Shown here: piece by piece, positions 1-9,492 of the stretch | Layout of the letters: the number at the start of each line of letters is the position of its first letter | Numbering within the stretch: position 1 is the stretch's first letter | NCBI RefSeq assembly: GCF_000208925.1 | Contig: NW_001915118.1 | Span: 1-21,775, forward strand | Direction of reading: 5' to 3' | Source of the DNA: Entamoeba histolytica HM-1:IMSS | Taxonomy: Eukaryota > Evosea > Mastigamoebida > Endamoebidae | DNA: 21,775 nucleotides | The notes under the pieces: generated by a model | What the model was told of the DNA's origin: nothing | Seen by the model: only the letters and a program-made list of their open reading frames with translations | Databases searched by the model: none | Program-made: the position numbers and the translations under genes

Positions 1-1304
1 GATATTTTTAATGATTAAACTAACACTTATATGAAGCTATATGATTTTAAATTCTTTTGATAATAATTATTTCGTTATTTATACATTTTCTTGGGGGGTA
101 TTTATTCATCCCAAATCTATGTTGTATTAAACTACTTTTTAACCATAAGTTCTTAATACATATGTTCTATCATCTGTTGTGTATATTCATTTTTTTTCTA
201 CATAAAGATGAAAAAATTTACAATTCTTATATAAGGCATTATCAAATTTACTTACTACCTTAATATTCTCTTCAAAAAATATTATTATTCTTCTAATTAT
301 CTTTGTAAATATCATAGTATTATATCAAAAATAAAATTTTATTTTTGTATTTTAATTGGAGTAAAATTAATTTAATATCATTGACTTATTGCATTTTAAT
401 TATACAAGTATTTACTAAATATGTGTTTTTATATTTTATTGGAAAGCTTTATTTCAATTATTAGTAAATAATTTTACTCTCTCATAACTATTTTCCGTAT
501 TTCAATTTAATAGTGTGAATTTAGTCAAAAAAGGTCAATTACTAAGATATAGCTACAATTGGATTTTCTTCGTATTGAGAAGTGATTATTTAAGTTTATT
601 CAATATTCTCTATTGGTATCATAAAGTTCATTTTCAACATCCTCTCAATATATGGTTCTTCTTCTACTGTGTTGCCTGGATTATAATTGTGAATTTTTGT
701 CAAATCGTATTATTTCTAAAATACTATTTTAATAAAAGAGTTTATTAAAATAAATTTTTATTATAATTATTTTTATTTTTCTTCCCCTGAATAATTATTT
801 CATCATAACATTAAATTCATTACTAACTAATATTTATTAAATTCAATTTAAATAAATGGTAATTTAAAAAAAAAATAGTGTTAACACAAAGTATATAGTT
901 ATTATATTTGGTGAATAAGTTTTAATGAAAGTATTTACCTACACCACAATTTTTAGAATGATTAGTTTATTATAGATTTAATTTAGAATACTAAATTTGT
1001 ACTTGTTTATTATTACTTTTTTTAATAAATAGAAAAGTATTTTATAAATAATTCTAACAAATAATTAATAAAATAAACAAATCTTTGTATTTATCAATTT
1101 TCAAATAAATTAAAAAGAATAAAAAAATAATATTATGAGTTAATTTTGTATTTACAAATTTTTATTAAGAAAAGAATAAAAAATACAAAAACATATTAAT
1201 TCAAGAAAAGATAAAAGGTAAATTACGAATAACAAATTAAAATTTTAAATTACTAAATTCTTTAACAAATTAACAAAAAAGAAGAAATAAAATTTTTATG
1301 AATT
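1..1304. other. AT-rich stretch without a recognisable gene
   Basis: I see no supportable gene here. The longest open frames (around 57-263 and 515-748) begin at non-ATG codons, are rich in Phe, Ile, Leu and Tyr as expected of translated AT-rich DNA, and match no family I know. The 3' side (about 1020-1300) is A-rich and is probably the transcript end and spacer downstream of the minus-strand SPCS2 gene. A distant exon of a gene lying outside the window cannot be excluded. Confidence 0.6.
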
Positions 1305-1802
1305 TTATTCAAAATTAATTAATTTTTCCACATATCCTTGATATAAAGGAAGAAGTAATTTACCTTCAGAATCAAACACTTTATTAACTTCAATTTCAAT
1401 ACTGTATTCTTTTTTGTCTTTATACATTATTATTTGAAAATATGGAGTATAAGAAATCATTGCACTATAAAACTCTATCTTAGGTTTCTTAATTGCAACA
1501 GCAAAACCACTATGTTTAAACCACATAATATAAGTTAAATACCCATCAACAATAATGTAAATAATAATTATTGCAACAATATGCCAATATGATTCAGGCC
1601 ATGGTTTTGGATACCACCAAGCAAGTGCTCCTAAAAAAGAACAAATGACAGAACAAACAATAATAGTATTTGAATACCAATAATCAATATCATATTTTAA
1701 TTGAGTTTTAAGAATTTCTTCTAGTCCTAAGTCTAATACTTTCTTTAATTCAACTGGATTATACAATGAAACTTTTGGAACTGTTAACTTGTCTTTTCCC
1801 AT
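1305..1802 (-). CDS. SPCS2: Signal peptidase complex subunit 2 (SPC25/SPCS2 family)
   Basis: The 165-residue product is a small ER membrane protein of the SPCS2/Spc2 family, the non-catalytic subunit that supports the signal peptidase complex at the translocon. Seen in the sequence: a short soluble N-terminus (1-44), a first membrane segment at about 45-64, a tight turn with the WWYPKPWPES motif, a second membrane segment at about 72-92, and a C-terminal cytosolic domain with YSAMISYTPYFQIIMYK. This two-helix hairpin with soluble tails is the family pattern, although the protein is shorter than the human one (about 226 residues). The ATG at 1800-1802 is the first in frame and lies only 42 bp from the divergent endosulfine-like start. 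No catalytic residues are expected. Confidence 0.85.
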   Translation of the reverse strand: MGKDKLTVPKVSLYNPVELKKVLDLGLEEILKTQLKYDIDYWYSNTIIVCSVICSFLGALAWWYPKPWPESYWHIVAIIIIYIIVDGYLTYIMWFKHSGFAVAIKKPKIEFYSAMISYTPYFQIIMYKDKKEYSIEIEVNKVFDSEGKLLLPLYQGYVEKLINFE

Positions 1803-1844
1803 TTACTTTTATATTTTAAAGTTCAGAACTAAGATCTTTTAAAT
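1803..1844. promoter_or_regulatory. 42-bp divergent promoter with a palindromic GAAC element
   Basis: The whole gap between two divergent ATGs is 42 bp. Its centre holds AGTTCAGAACT (1820-1830), an inverted repeat that presents GAACT on both strands, the core of the Entamoeba GAAC element. A TATTTTAAAG box (1812-1821) lies about 24 bp upstream of the plus-strand ATG. An ATTTAAAAG box on the minus strand (1844 down to 1836) lies about 34 bp upstream of the minus-strand ATG. Both resemble the Entamoeba TATA-like consensus GTATTTAAA(G/C). The arrangement is nearly symmetric and implies very short 5' leaders. Function is inferred. Confidence 0.6.
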
Positions 1845-2099
1845 ATGAGTGAAGAACCAAGTATTCAATGTGAAAGTATGCATCACACAGCTCCTAAACC
1901 TGGTAAAAAAAACTTTGGTAATTTAGTACGAAGTGCACAAACACAAGGTGTTCAACAAAAACGACTTGGTAGAATTCAAACAAATAGACAATATTTTGAT
2001 TCTGCTGAATATTCATTACATAAAGTAGCACAAAAGAAAGAAGAAGAGGAAGAAGAAAAAGAAAAAGAGAATAATAAAGAAAATAAAGAAGAAAAATGA
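1845..2099 (+). CDS. Endosulfine/ARPP19/Igo-like PP2A-B55 inhibitor homologue
   Basis: The 84-residue product carries a block matching the core of the endosulfine family (ENSA, ARPP19, yeast Igo1/2): QKRL at 38-41, then RQYFDSAEYSLHK at 48-60, which corresponds to the family signature KYFDSGDY. In the family the Ser of FDSGDY is phosphorylated by Greatwall/Rim15 kinases, and the phosphoprotein then blocks PP2A-B55 at mitotic entry or in quiescence; the equivalent here is Ser53. The conservative change of GD to AE sits right next to it. The tail (64-84) is almost only Glu, Lys and Asn and is probably disordered. Length is close to the family's usual 110-170 but at the short end. The partner kinase and phosphatase are not in this window. 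The motif match is strong; the function is inferred. Confidence 0.75.
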   Translation: MSEEPSIQCESMHHTAPKPGKKNFGNLVRSAQTQGVQQKRLGRIQTNRQYFDSAEYSLHKVAQKKEEEEEEKEKENNKENKEEK

Positions 2100-2192
2100 A
2101 ATTATTTGAATTAAATTACTTTTTTTAAATATTATTAATAAATTTTAAAGAAAAATAAAAATTATTATTAAATTAATTAAAACAAAAGTAAT

Positions 2193-3152
2193 TTAATTTA
2201 AATGATATTCTATTTTGTAACATTGATTTATATGACTAAATTGAATTATTATATCAAGATTTCTTGGATTTTTAGAATTAGCGTGACACGTATATAATCC
2301 TTTAATTTGATCACCTAATTTACATTTTAATGGATTTTTTAAAAAAAATAAAGTTTGTTTCCAATGAGTTGGTTGACCAGGTTTTGTTGTTAAATGAGCT
2401 TTACCATAAAAAAGACAATCAAAATAACAACAAAACCCACAAACTTGAGTATTTTGAATAATTTCTATTGTAAAAGGACTTGTAAAATTAACGTCATTTA
2501 CTTTCATTGTTAACATATTAAAATCAGCAATAATACAATGAGTTGAAACAACTCGTGAAGGATTAATATTTTGAATTGAAGGTTCAACTATACAAATATC
2601 ATCAATAATATCTAAATTTCCATATATTTCAATAAAACTTTTCTTTCTTAAAATAAATTCATCATCACCTTGAATTGCAGTTATAAATAATCGACATTGA
2701 TTTGGTAAAATAATTCCATTTGGTTTAAGAAATCTTCTAGCTGTAATTACACTTGCTAACATTCCTTCAAATAATAAATTATATCCCATCCATTCACTAA
2801 CTATTACATCTACTTTTTCTGCTAGAAAGACTTTTTCAACTTGTTCTTTTATAACTGTAATAATATCTTTAAATCCATTTTGTTCTACAATATATCTGGC
2901 ATAATGCGCAATATCACTCATATCAATTGCATAAACTCGTTTTGCTCCTGCTGTTGCTGCAAATAATGATAATATTCCTGTTCCACAACCTACATCAACA
3001 ACTATTTTTCCTCTACAAAAACATTCAATTGCTTTTTTATAAGTTTGTGTACGATGTTCATCTTGAATCATTTCTTCATGAATATTAACATGAGCATAAC
3101 TATTCCAATAATATTTAGAGTCACAACTTACTATGAGTTGTTCCATTGACAT
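2193..3152 (-). CDS. Type I protein arginine methyltransferase, PRMT1-like
   Basis: The 319-residue protein transfers methyl groups from S-adenosylmethionine to arginine side chains. Every PRMT landmark is visible: the N-terminal YYWNSYAHVNIHEEM helix (14-28; PRMT1 has YYFDSYAHFGIHEEM), motif I VDVGCGTG (52-59), post-I YAIDMS (74-79), the double-E loop SEWMGYNLLFEGM with catalytic Glu120 and Glu129 (119-131), and the THW loop (262-264). Length and spacing match a single PRMT core plus beta-barrel, and the SEWMGY form fits type I enzymes that make asymmetric dimethylarginine. The usual acidic residue after motif I is Asp77 rather than Glu. It lies 48 bp downstream of NOC2 on the same strand and ends convergently with the endosulfine-like gene. 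Several PRMT1 paralogues are known in Entamoeba and I cannot say which this is. Confidence 0.92.
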   Translation of the reverse strand: MSMEQLIVSCDSKYYWNSYAHVNIHEEMIQDEHRTQTYKKAIECFCRGKIVVDVGCGTGILSLFAATAGAKRVYAIDMSDIAHYARYIVEQNGFKDIITVIKEQVEKVFLAEKVDVIVSEWMGYNLLFEGMLASVITARRFLKPNGIILPNQCRLFITAIQGDDEFILRKKSFIEIYGNLDIIDDICIVEPSIQNINPSRVVSTHCIIADFNMLTMKVNDVNFTSPFTIEIIQNTQVCGFCCYFDCLFYGKAHLTTKPGQPTHWKQTLFFLKNPLKCKLGDQIKGLYTCHANSKNPRNLDIIIQFSHINQCYKIEYHLN

Positions 3153-3200
3153 GATTTTAAATAATAAAACCTTTTCCCGAAACCCTATAAAACGAAAAAT

Positions 3201-4727
3201 TCAATTAGACTCAAATTCCATTACTTTAGTCACGTCAAATGGTCCAAAGTCAATTCCATTTCTCTTTTGTTTAATAACTTCAATATTTTTATTTAATTTT
3301 TGAATAAAAGTATTAATTTTATTATTTAAAACAACAATTTTACATTGTTTAGTTATTTTTTTTAATGAACTAATACATTGACATGCAAGTTCTGGTAATG
3401 CAATTGACTTATTGAAAATATTAAAATAATTTGTTAATTCTTTAATAAGTGCGTTTGTTGCCGAAACTATAAAATCTGAATTTCTAGTTTCTTCTTTTGA
3501 TATTTGAAGAGAATATGAAAAATCAATTTCTTCATATTCTTTTTTACTTTTCTTTGAAGAACCTTGTTCTGCTGATGAGGGTTTTGGTTTAATTTGAGAT
3601 AATTGTTCAAATGCAACAAGTATAGGAGGAATTGGTGAAACAAAGAGTTTTTCAGATACTACTGAATTTAAAATTTGAATAAAATGAAGAACAACTGGAA
3701 AATGAGTTATTCCTTTAACAAAATTTAATAATCCACATAATAATTGACAAAATGGATGATATAATTGAGTTACTTTTTCATCTACATTTGCTTTTAAACA
3801 AATTGCAATAATTTCAAATGTTTTAATACAACCAAATGAACATACACTTTTAAATGCATTTAAATCAGTATTACAATTTTTTGTTGAAAGTGCAATATTT
3901 CTTATATATTCAAATAAAATATTATAAGTTGCTTTCATATTAAATAAAGATATTTTCTTTATAAATTGTTGTGATTCATTAAATAAATCAGAAGTATTTC
4001 TTGAAAATTGTTTACAACTTTTCATATAATTTCCAAAAATAATTCTTAAACTTTTTTCCATTCGATTTTCATCTTTTCTGGATGCTTTAATTACTGCCAT
4101 CATTGTTTCAATTGCAATACTTCTTAATACACTTTTATAATTAAATGCAAATACTGATAATGAACTTATACATTTAGAATAACTATCTGAAATCGCATAT
4201 TTATCTGCATTTTCTTTGATAATATCAATAAATACATGAAGAATTGTTGGTTCATCAATATTTTTTAAAGCAAGAACAACTCCTCTCATATAAATCTTAA
4301 ACATTCCTTTTTTATTTTTAATTAACTTTGGTAATTCATCAACAGCAAATGTCATAATTGCTTCATAATCTGATGCCGTTTCAATTCGTTTCTCTTGAAC
4401 TGCATCAACAAAAAGAAGAACACTTTGTAATAATGCTGAGTCATTTCCTTTTTTTGCATTTTCAATAACTTGTTGTGTAGTAGCTAAGTCTCCTTGTTCT
4501 TCAGTGTCTGGCATTGTCCAACCCATTTCTTCATCATTTACTTCTTCTTCTTGGAACATTGTTGGGTCATTTTTTAACATAAATTCATAAAAATCTGGAT
4601 CTTTTTCTTTTAATTCTTTTAGTTTATTTTTATCAAACATTTCTTCTTCTTCTTCATTAACACTTTCGTTTTCATCACCATCATCAAATTCTTTAACATC
4701 AAGTTCAGGTTGATTTCTCTTTGGCAT
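3201..4727 (-). CDS. NOC2: Nucleolar complex protein 2 (Noc2 family)
   Basis: The 508-residue protein belongs to the Noc2/NOC2L family, which pairs with Noc1 and Noc3 to carry pre-60S ribosomal particles from the nucleolus to the nucleoplasm. An acidic N-terminus (about 12-30) precedes the signature LKEKDPDFYEFMLKND (39-54), which recurs across Noc2 proteins. The rest is helical and repeat-like, with family segments such as NILFEYIRNIAL, QLYHPFCQLLCGLLNF and the C-terminal EIDFSYSLQISKEE, LPELACQCISSLKK and KRNGIDFGPFDV (human NOC2L has RQRVSFGV). It is shorter than yeast or human Noc2 (roughly 700-750), mainly through smaller N- and C-terminal tails. The first ATG is at 4725-4727, with an A-rich leader. 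The start is 114 bp from the divergent pseudokinase gene. Confidence 0.9.
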   Translation of the reverse strand: MPKRNQPELDVKEFDDGDENESVNEEEEEMFDKNKLKELKEKDPDFYEFMLKNDPTMFQEEEVNDEEMGWTMPDTEEQGDLATTQQVIENAKKGNDSALLQSVLLFVDAVQEKRIETASDYEAIMTFAVDELPKLIKNKKGMFKIYMRGVVLALKNIDEPTILHVFIDIIKENADKYAISDSYSKCISSLSVFAFNYKSVLRSIAIETMMAVIKASRKDENRMEKSLRIIFGNYMKSCKQFSRNTSDLFNESQQFIKKISLFNMKATYNILFEYIRNIALSTKNCNTDLNAFKSVCSFGCIKTFEIIAICLKANVDEKVTQLYHPFCQLLCGLLNFVKGITHFPVVLHFIQILNSVVSEKLFVSPIPPILVAFEQLSQIKPKPSSAEQGSSKKSKKEYEEIDFSYSLQISKEETRNSDFIVSATNALIKELTNYFNIFNKSIALPELACQCISSLKKITKQCKIVVLNNKINTFIQKLNKNIEVIKQKRNGIDFGPFDVTKVMEFESN

Positions 4728-4841
4728 TAGGTTTTTTAAATTCTTTTTTCCTTTTTAAGATTTTTTTTTATAGTAAAATTAATAATAAAATTAATAAAAA
4801 ATCGTTTTTTCTTTTTTTTTTTGTTTTAGAAAAATAACTCG

Positions 4842-6263
4842 ATGGTTAGAAGATCAATGTCTTTTGATAATGATTCATTAGAAATTGACCCATTTGCTCC
4901 AGTCCTTCGAGGACAAGACAGTATATTAAAAAGGTGTTGGTATAAAAAACGTCCTGCTATATTAAAAATATATAATACAGATATGCAATCATATTTCAAT
5001 GAAATAGAAGGACTTTGTTCTTTAGTCATTAAAATAAAATCAGAATTTATTGTTGAATTAATTGGAGTAGAACGATGTAAAGAAATTAGAATATTATTTG
5101 AATATTGTGATATGGGTACATTTGACCAATTCATACCTTCATGTAGTGAGGCATTTAGAATTAAAATTTTAAAAGATGTTATTAAGGCATTAAAAATTAT
5201 TCATAATGTTAATATTATAGCAGGTGAATTACAACCATCGAAAATATTCATTACATCAGTTGATATTACCAAAACAAGTAATTGTAAATTATCTATTTAC
5301 GGAAGACATAAACGATTAGACTTAAAAAAAATGACATTAAGTGAAATTCAACGATCACTTGTATATAGAGCACCAGAAGTATTAACTAATATATCATTAT
5401 CAAGACAATCAGATGTATTTAGTTTTGGAATATTAACATATGAAACATTTTCAAAACAATTACCTTATACCCATGATGATGGCTCATTTTCTGTTGAAGA
5501 TATGATGAGAATTACTCAAGAAGCTGCACTAACTCGAAAACCAAAATTAAATGGAATAATATGGGAAACAATAACAAAATGTTGTAAATATGAACCTTCA
5601 GAACGTATTTCATTAGATAAAGTCAATGAGGCTTTAGAAGAACAAGAACGTTTAGCAACAAATTATGGAGAAGCGTGTGGTGTACAACGAGAAATAATTG
5701 ATACTGACATATTTAAAATAATAAATAAATATTTAATGGTGTTACAACAATGGACAGATATGGAAAATTTTAATATAATTTATAATAGTAGTGTTGATGG
5801 ATTAAATGGAAAGTTAATAAGTTCAAAAATGATGGAACATAAAAATTTAATGGTAATTATTCAAACAAAAGAAGGTCATGTATTTGGTTCATATTATGGT
5901 GGTTTTATCAATAGAATAAGAGATATTTCTTTTAATGTTGAAGATGATAGTCAAAAATATCACTTTGCTTTTTCATTAATCAATCCACATAAAACAGCTC
6001 CAATTAATGTAAAGAAAAGAAAGGAATATCGTGTTGCTTTCAGATTTAATGGACAAACAAATGAAGTTATTTCTGTTCCTAGTTTCTTCTTTATTTTTTC
6101 TGATGCAACTTCTTACATTTCTACAAGTTTTAATGTTGCTTATGAGCATGTGTCTGAGTATGGTTTTGATCTATTTTGTGAAGGACAAGACTATTCTTCT
6201 CCTTATCGTGTTGGTTTTAACCTTATGACTTTGTATGTTATAGAATGGACTCCCAAACGTTAG
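4842..6263 (+). CDS. Pseudokinase domain fused to a TLDc domain
   Basis: The 473-residue protein has an N-terminal kinase-like fold (about 20-275) and a C-terminal TLDc domain (about 303-471). The kinase part keeps a VAIK-type lysine (AILK, Lys42), an alpha-C-like Glu (NEIEGL), the APE motif (177-179), the DVFSFG segment (Asp191) and the late Arg (SERISL). It lacks what catalysis needs: the glycine loop reads VLRGQDSIL, HRDLKPxN has become AGELQPSK (Asp to Glu129), and DFG has become IYG (152-154). It is therefore most likely a pseudokinase of the TKL/TMK-like type used for binding or scaffolding. The TLDc part shows GHVFGSYYGGF (345-355) and HFAFSLI (374-380). TLDc domains elsewhere bind V-ATPase or act in oxidation resistance. 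The fusion appears to be one continuous exon. Some residual ATP binding is possible. Confidence 0.82.
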   Translation: MVRRSMSFDNDSLEIDPFAPVLRGQDSILKRCWYKKRPAILKIYNTDMQSYFNEIEGLCSLVIKIKSEFIVELIGVERCKEIRILFEYCDMGTFDQFIPSCSEAFRIKILKDVIKALKIIHNVNIIAGELQPSKIFITSVDITKTSNCKLSIYGRHKRLDLKKMTLSEIQRSLVYRAPEVLTNISLSRQSDVFSFGILTYETFSKQLPYTHDDGSFSVEDMMRITQEAALTRKPKLNGIIWETITKCCKYEPSERISLDKVNEALEEQERLATNYGEACGVQREIIDTDIFKIINKYLMVLQQWTDMENFNIIYNSSVDGLNGKLISSKMMEHKNLMVIIQTKEGHVFGSYYGGFINRIRDISFNVEDDSQKYHFAFSLINPHKTAPINVKKRKEYRVAFRFNGQTNEVISVPSFFFIFSDATSYISTSFNVAYEHVSEYGFDLFCEGQDYSSPYRVGFNLMTLYVIEWTPKR

Positions 6264-7828
6264 TTCTTTTTGTAAAAAGAAATCAAAAGAATAGAAGAAA
6301 GGAAGAAAAGAAATAAATAGAATTGAATTTAATAAGGATGAAGTAATTTAAATAACTTTTAATTAGTAATTTTTATTTGTTACTATTATCTTCTTAAAGA
6401 ATTTTTATTTTCTATATTTCAACATTATTTTGAATTCAAATTATGTCAGAAGGTATTTATATCCATATATAATTTCTTTAATTCTATATAAATGAGACTT
6501 AACTTCAATGTATGTGTCTTCAAGAGTAGTTTATTATTAATACATTAAAAAACAAACTTAAGATTTTTTTACAAAACAGGAACATTATGCTTAATTAATA
6601 GTACATTTTTCAATAAATTTAGATTTAATCCAATTTATCTTCAACATATTTTATTTCATTTTCAGTGAAGATTGAATCATCAGTACTTTAATTCTATATT
6701 ATTTAAATTATAATTTACTTCTTGATTTTAAGGTAATAAAGGTTATTACTAGAAATAGAATTTTTAGCAATTTACTTTTCATAATATTATTTATTAATTC
6801 CATTTCTGTTATCATTCATATTTGTGTTTAATAATATTTTGTTAATATATGAATGAATTTATCTTTTATTTGAACGTCTCCATATATTTTTTTTGAATTA
6901 ATAATACCTGTCTTATTTTTGTATTTTGTTACTATTTTGTTTTCTTATAGTGAATATTTTCAATATATCATAATTATCATTTATATGTATTATTTGCTAA
7001 CATTTTTTGTTTATTTCAGTTATTTAATATGATTTATTAATTATACTATTTAATAATTAGAACCATTAGAATTGTTTGTACAAATGAGAATAGATGCTAA
7101 ATGTCTCATTAATTATTTCAATTTTGTTAATATTTTTGTATTTAATTATTTCTTTAGTTATTTTATTATTTTATCATTCATTCTTTGAAAATTAATCTAT
7201 AGTTTTAATATATTACAATACCTCTTAATTTTTATTTTTTTTTTTAAATTATAAAAATCAGCATTTTATTGTACATTGAAATTTACTACAAAAAAGTTAA
7301 TCATTAATCATTAACATTATCTAACATTAATAATAAATGATATTTTATTTCATTTTTAATATTAATAAACATTTAATGTTATAATTATTTTACAATACTA
7401 TGTATTACTTTCTTCATTCATTATATAATAAATATAATTTTCATGTGAATATTTTATATTATTTTTATATTAATACTATGGTTAATTTATTAAATAACTC
7501 TTATATAATTATTCTTTATTGATATAATTAGTCAATTACAGTTATAAAAAATCTAATTTATTTGCTTTATTAAATAAATGTTCAATCAATTAAATATATA
7601 TTTTTTAATATTTTCATTGAATCATTATACAATTTGTTATTTTTATATTCTGTTTGTATATATTCTTTACGCTTTATTCTAAATTTCTGTTCTTTTATCT
7701 GTTTGGTATTATTTATTATTTATCATTCTGTCACTCTTTTTTATTTTTAATACTTTATAATTTTTTTGCTTCATTTAATAAAAATAACTAAACAATAAAA
7801 TGAAATACTACTTTAGTCAGTTATTAAT
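6264..7828. other. 1.56-kb AT-rich intergenic stretch
   Basis: This stretch lies between the pseudokinase-TLDc gene and the kinase pseudogene. It is T-rich on the plus strand and broken by stops in all frames. I recognise no gene, RNA or transposon in it. Short local repeats occur, for example TTAATCATTAATCATTAACATT near 7298-7320. The first 100 bp after 6263 probably contains the polyadenylation region of the upstream gene. The last part may be the 3' flank of the minus-strand pseudogene. Confidence 0.5.
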
Positions 7829-8735
7829 TTAATTTCTTTCTAACATTCTTACGATTTCATCTATCGTTATTCTTTCTTTTTGATTCTTGTTGCAATGACT
7901 TTTCAATAACATCTTTAATATCTTCTTCTACTTCTTGTATTATGATTGGTCGTTTACCTGTTGTGATTGTATCTGCAATATCCTATGGATGTGGATATAA
8001 TGTTTTAGGAAATGGATCTTGCCATATAATGATTTGTAACATTGTTATTGAAAATGAATATATATCTGATGGCATTTTATAATGTTGATGATTTAACACT
8101 TCTGGTGCCATGTATTTTGGTGTTCCTATCCCTTTTGTGAATGTCATATTTGTCATCATCATATTAATGTTTCTTGCACTTCCAAAATCCGTTAATTTAC
8201 AATTAACTTCAATATTATCATCAAGTGTTACAACAAGGAAATTATCTGGTTTAATATCTCGATGTAATATTCCATTTGAATGAAGATATGATATTCATTT
8301 TGCTCCATCTATCATAAATTTAATTCTTATTTTTTTTGATATTTCTGTGATGTTTCTTTTATTCATTATATCTTGTAATGATCCATATTCTGCAAATTCT
8401 GTTACCATACATATTTTATTAGGAATAAATAATGCTCCATAAAAATGAATGATATATTCATCTCGAAATTTATCTAACATTGCTACTTCTTTCTCAAATT
8501 CTTTCTTTTTATCTTCATTTTCTTCAACTTGTTTTATTTTCTTAATTACTACTTTATTTCCTCTAAATTCTCCAACATAAACAATTCCAAATGATCCTTC
8601 TCCTATTTTCTTTTCTTCTTTTATTTCATCAGGATCAAGTCGTGTTGATATTTCTGTTTCTCCTTCAATAGAGATACTTTTGATTGTTTCTTCTTGTGCT
8701 TTATTAAGTATTTTACTAATTAAAATAATGAATTG
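7829..8735 (-). pseudogene. Pseudogene of an Entamoeba TMK/TKL-type protein kinase
   Basis: Reading the minus strand from about 8735 gives a C-terminal kinase domain like those of Entamoeba transmembrane (TMK) kinases: STRLDPDEIKEEKKIGEGSF at the start of the domain, VVIKKIK for the ATP lysine, HRDIKPDN, DFGSARN, GTPKYMAPEV, and a final ITIDEIVRMLERN before TAA at 7829-7831. The reading is broken three times: TGA at 8295-8297 (where relatives have Gly in AKGI), TAG at 7983-7985 (where relatives have Trp), and a one-base shift near 7877-7884. Catalytic motifs are otherwise intact, so decay seems recent. No ATG, membrane helix or cysteine-rich ectodomain is visible upstream; the open frame there starts at a TTG. 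It is best read as a 5'-truncated, dead copy. Sequencing error could explain one lesion but hardly three. Confidence 0.85.
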
Positions 8736-8792
8736 TAATTGAGAGAAAAAATTATGCAATAAAGAAGAATAAACAATAACTTGGAGACACAA

Positions 8793-9445
8793 AGGTTAAT
8801 AATTACATTTAATAATATAGATAAAGAATAAAAAATATTAAATTAAAAAGTACTTGAGAGAGAAATAAAATAAAGTGTATCACTTGGATAATGATAACAA
8901 TGTAGAATTAATTAATATATTTTTCAACAACAAAATAAAAACTAGAAGAAATTTATCAAATAATATTTTAAAAAGTAAAAATTAGATAATTTAGTGTTAA
9001 TAGAATTGTCATTTATTTATTGATTTATTGATTAATGAATATAATCACATCATACTTTATTAAAATAAATAATTTTTTGTTTTATTTATTATTTAGATTT
9101 TCTTCTTGTTTTGTTTGAATAAATCATTTTCTTTTGTTTTATTATTGTTATCTTTTCATTCTTCTTTTTGTCTTATTTTATGTTGAATGAATATATCATT
9201 ATCATTATATTATTATGTATAATTTCTTTTATTATTAATAACATCATTTATATCATTTCTTTTGTTATTATTCTTTCATATTATCTTACTTCATTCGTTG
9301 TATTATTATTTATTATATTTCTTATTCAATTACATAGTCATAACCAAATAATAATTGATATTTCATTATTTGTTTTGTATTAATGTTTGTGTTGTTTCTG
9401 ATTTTCATTCTTCAACCATATTTCAAAATAAGAAAGAATAATAAA
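8793..9445. other. Intergenic stretch with a switch in strand composition
   Basis: No gene is recognisable. From about 8793 to 9000 the plus strand is purine-rich, and from about 9000 to 9420 it is strongly pyrimidine-rich, mostly T. The open frame at 9168-9383 starts from a non-ATG codon and encodes only Ile, Leu, Phe and Ser runs, so I treat it as noise. No ectodomain or membrane segment belonging to the adjacent kinase pseudogene can be read on the minus strand. Confidence 0.5.
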
Positions 9446-9475
9446 AATATTTAACGGCGAACTAAAAAATGAACT
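9446..9475 (+). promoter_or_regulatory. Core promoter of the coiled-coil TLDc gene
   Basis: TATTTAA (9448-9454) resembles the Entamoeba TATA-like box. It is followed by GCGAACT (9457-9463) and by AATGAACT (9468-9475), which is an exact copy of the published GAAC element consensus. All lie 18-45 bp upstream of the ATG at 9493. Identification is by motif only. Confidence 0.6.
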
Positions 9476-9492
9476 AAAATAGAATCAGAAAG

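Noticed and set aside
515..748. Open frame of 77 codons rich in Phe, Tyr and Trp
   Set aside because: It starts at GTG, matches nothing known, and its composition is what translated AT-rich DNA gives. No promoter motif is placed correctly.
4826..5134. Antisense open frame opposite the pseudokinase start
   Set aside because: It is a shadow frame of the 4842-6263 gene with no recognisable content.
9168..9383. Hydrophobic 71-codon frame
   Set aside because: It starts at TTG and is low-complexity Ile/Leu from T-rich DNA. It does not link to the kinase pseudogene, which is on the other strand.
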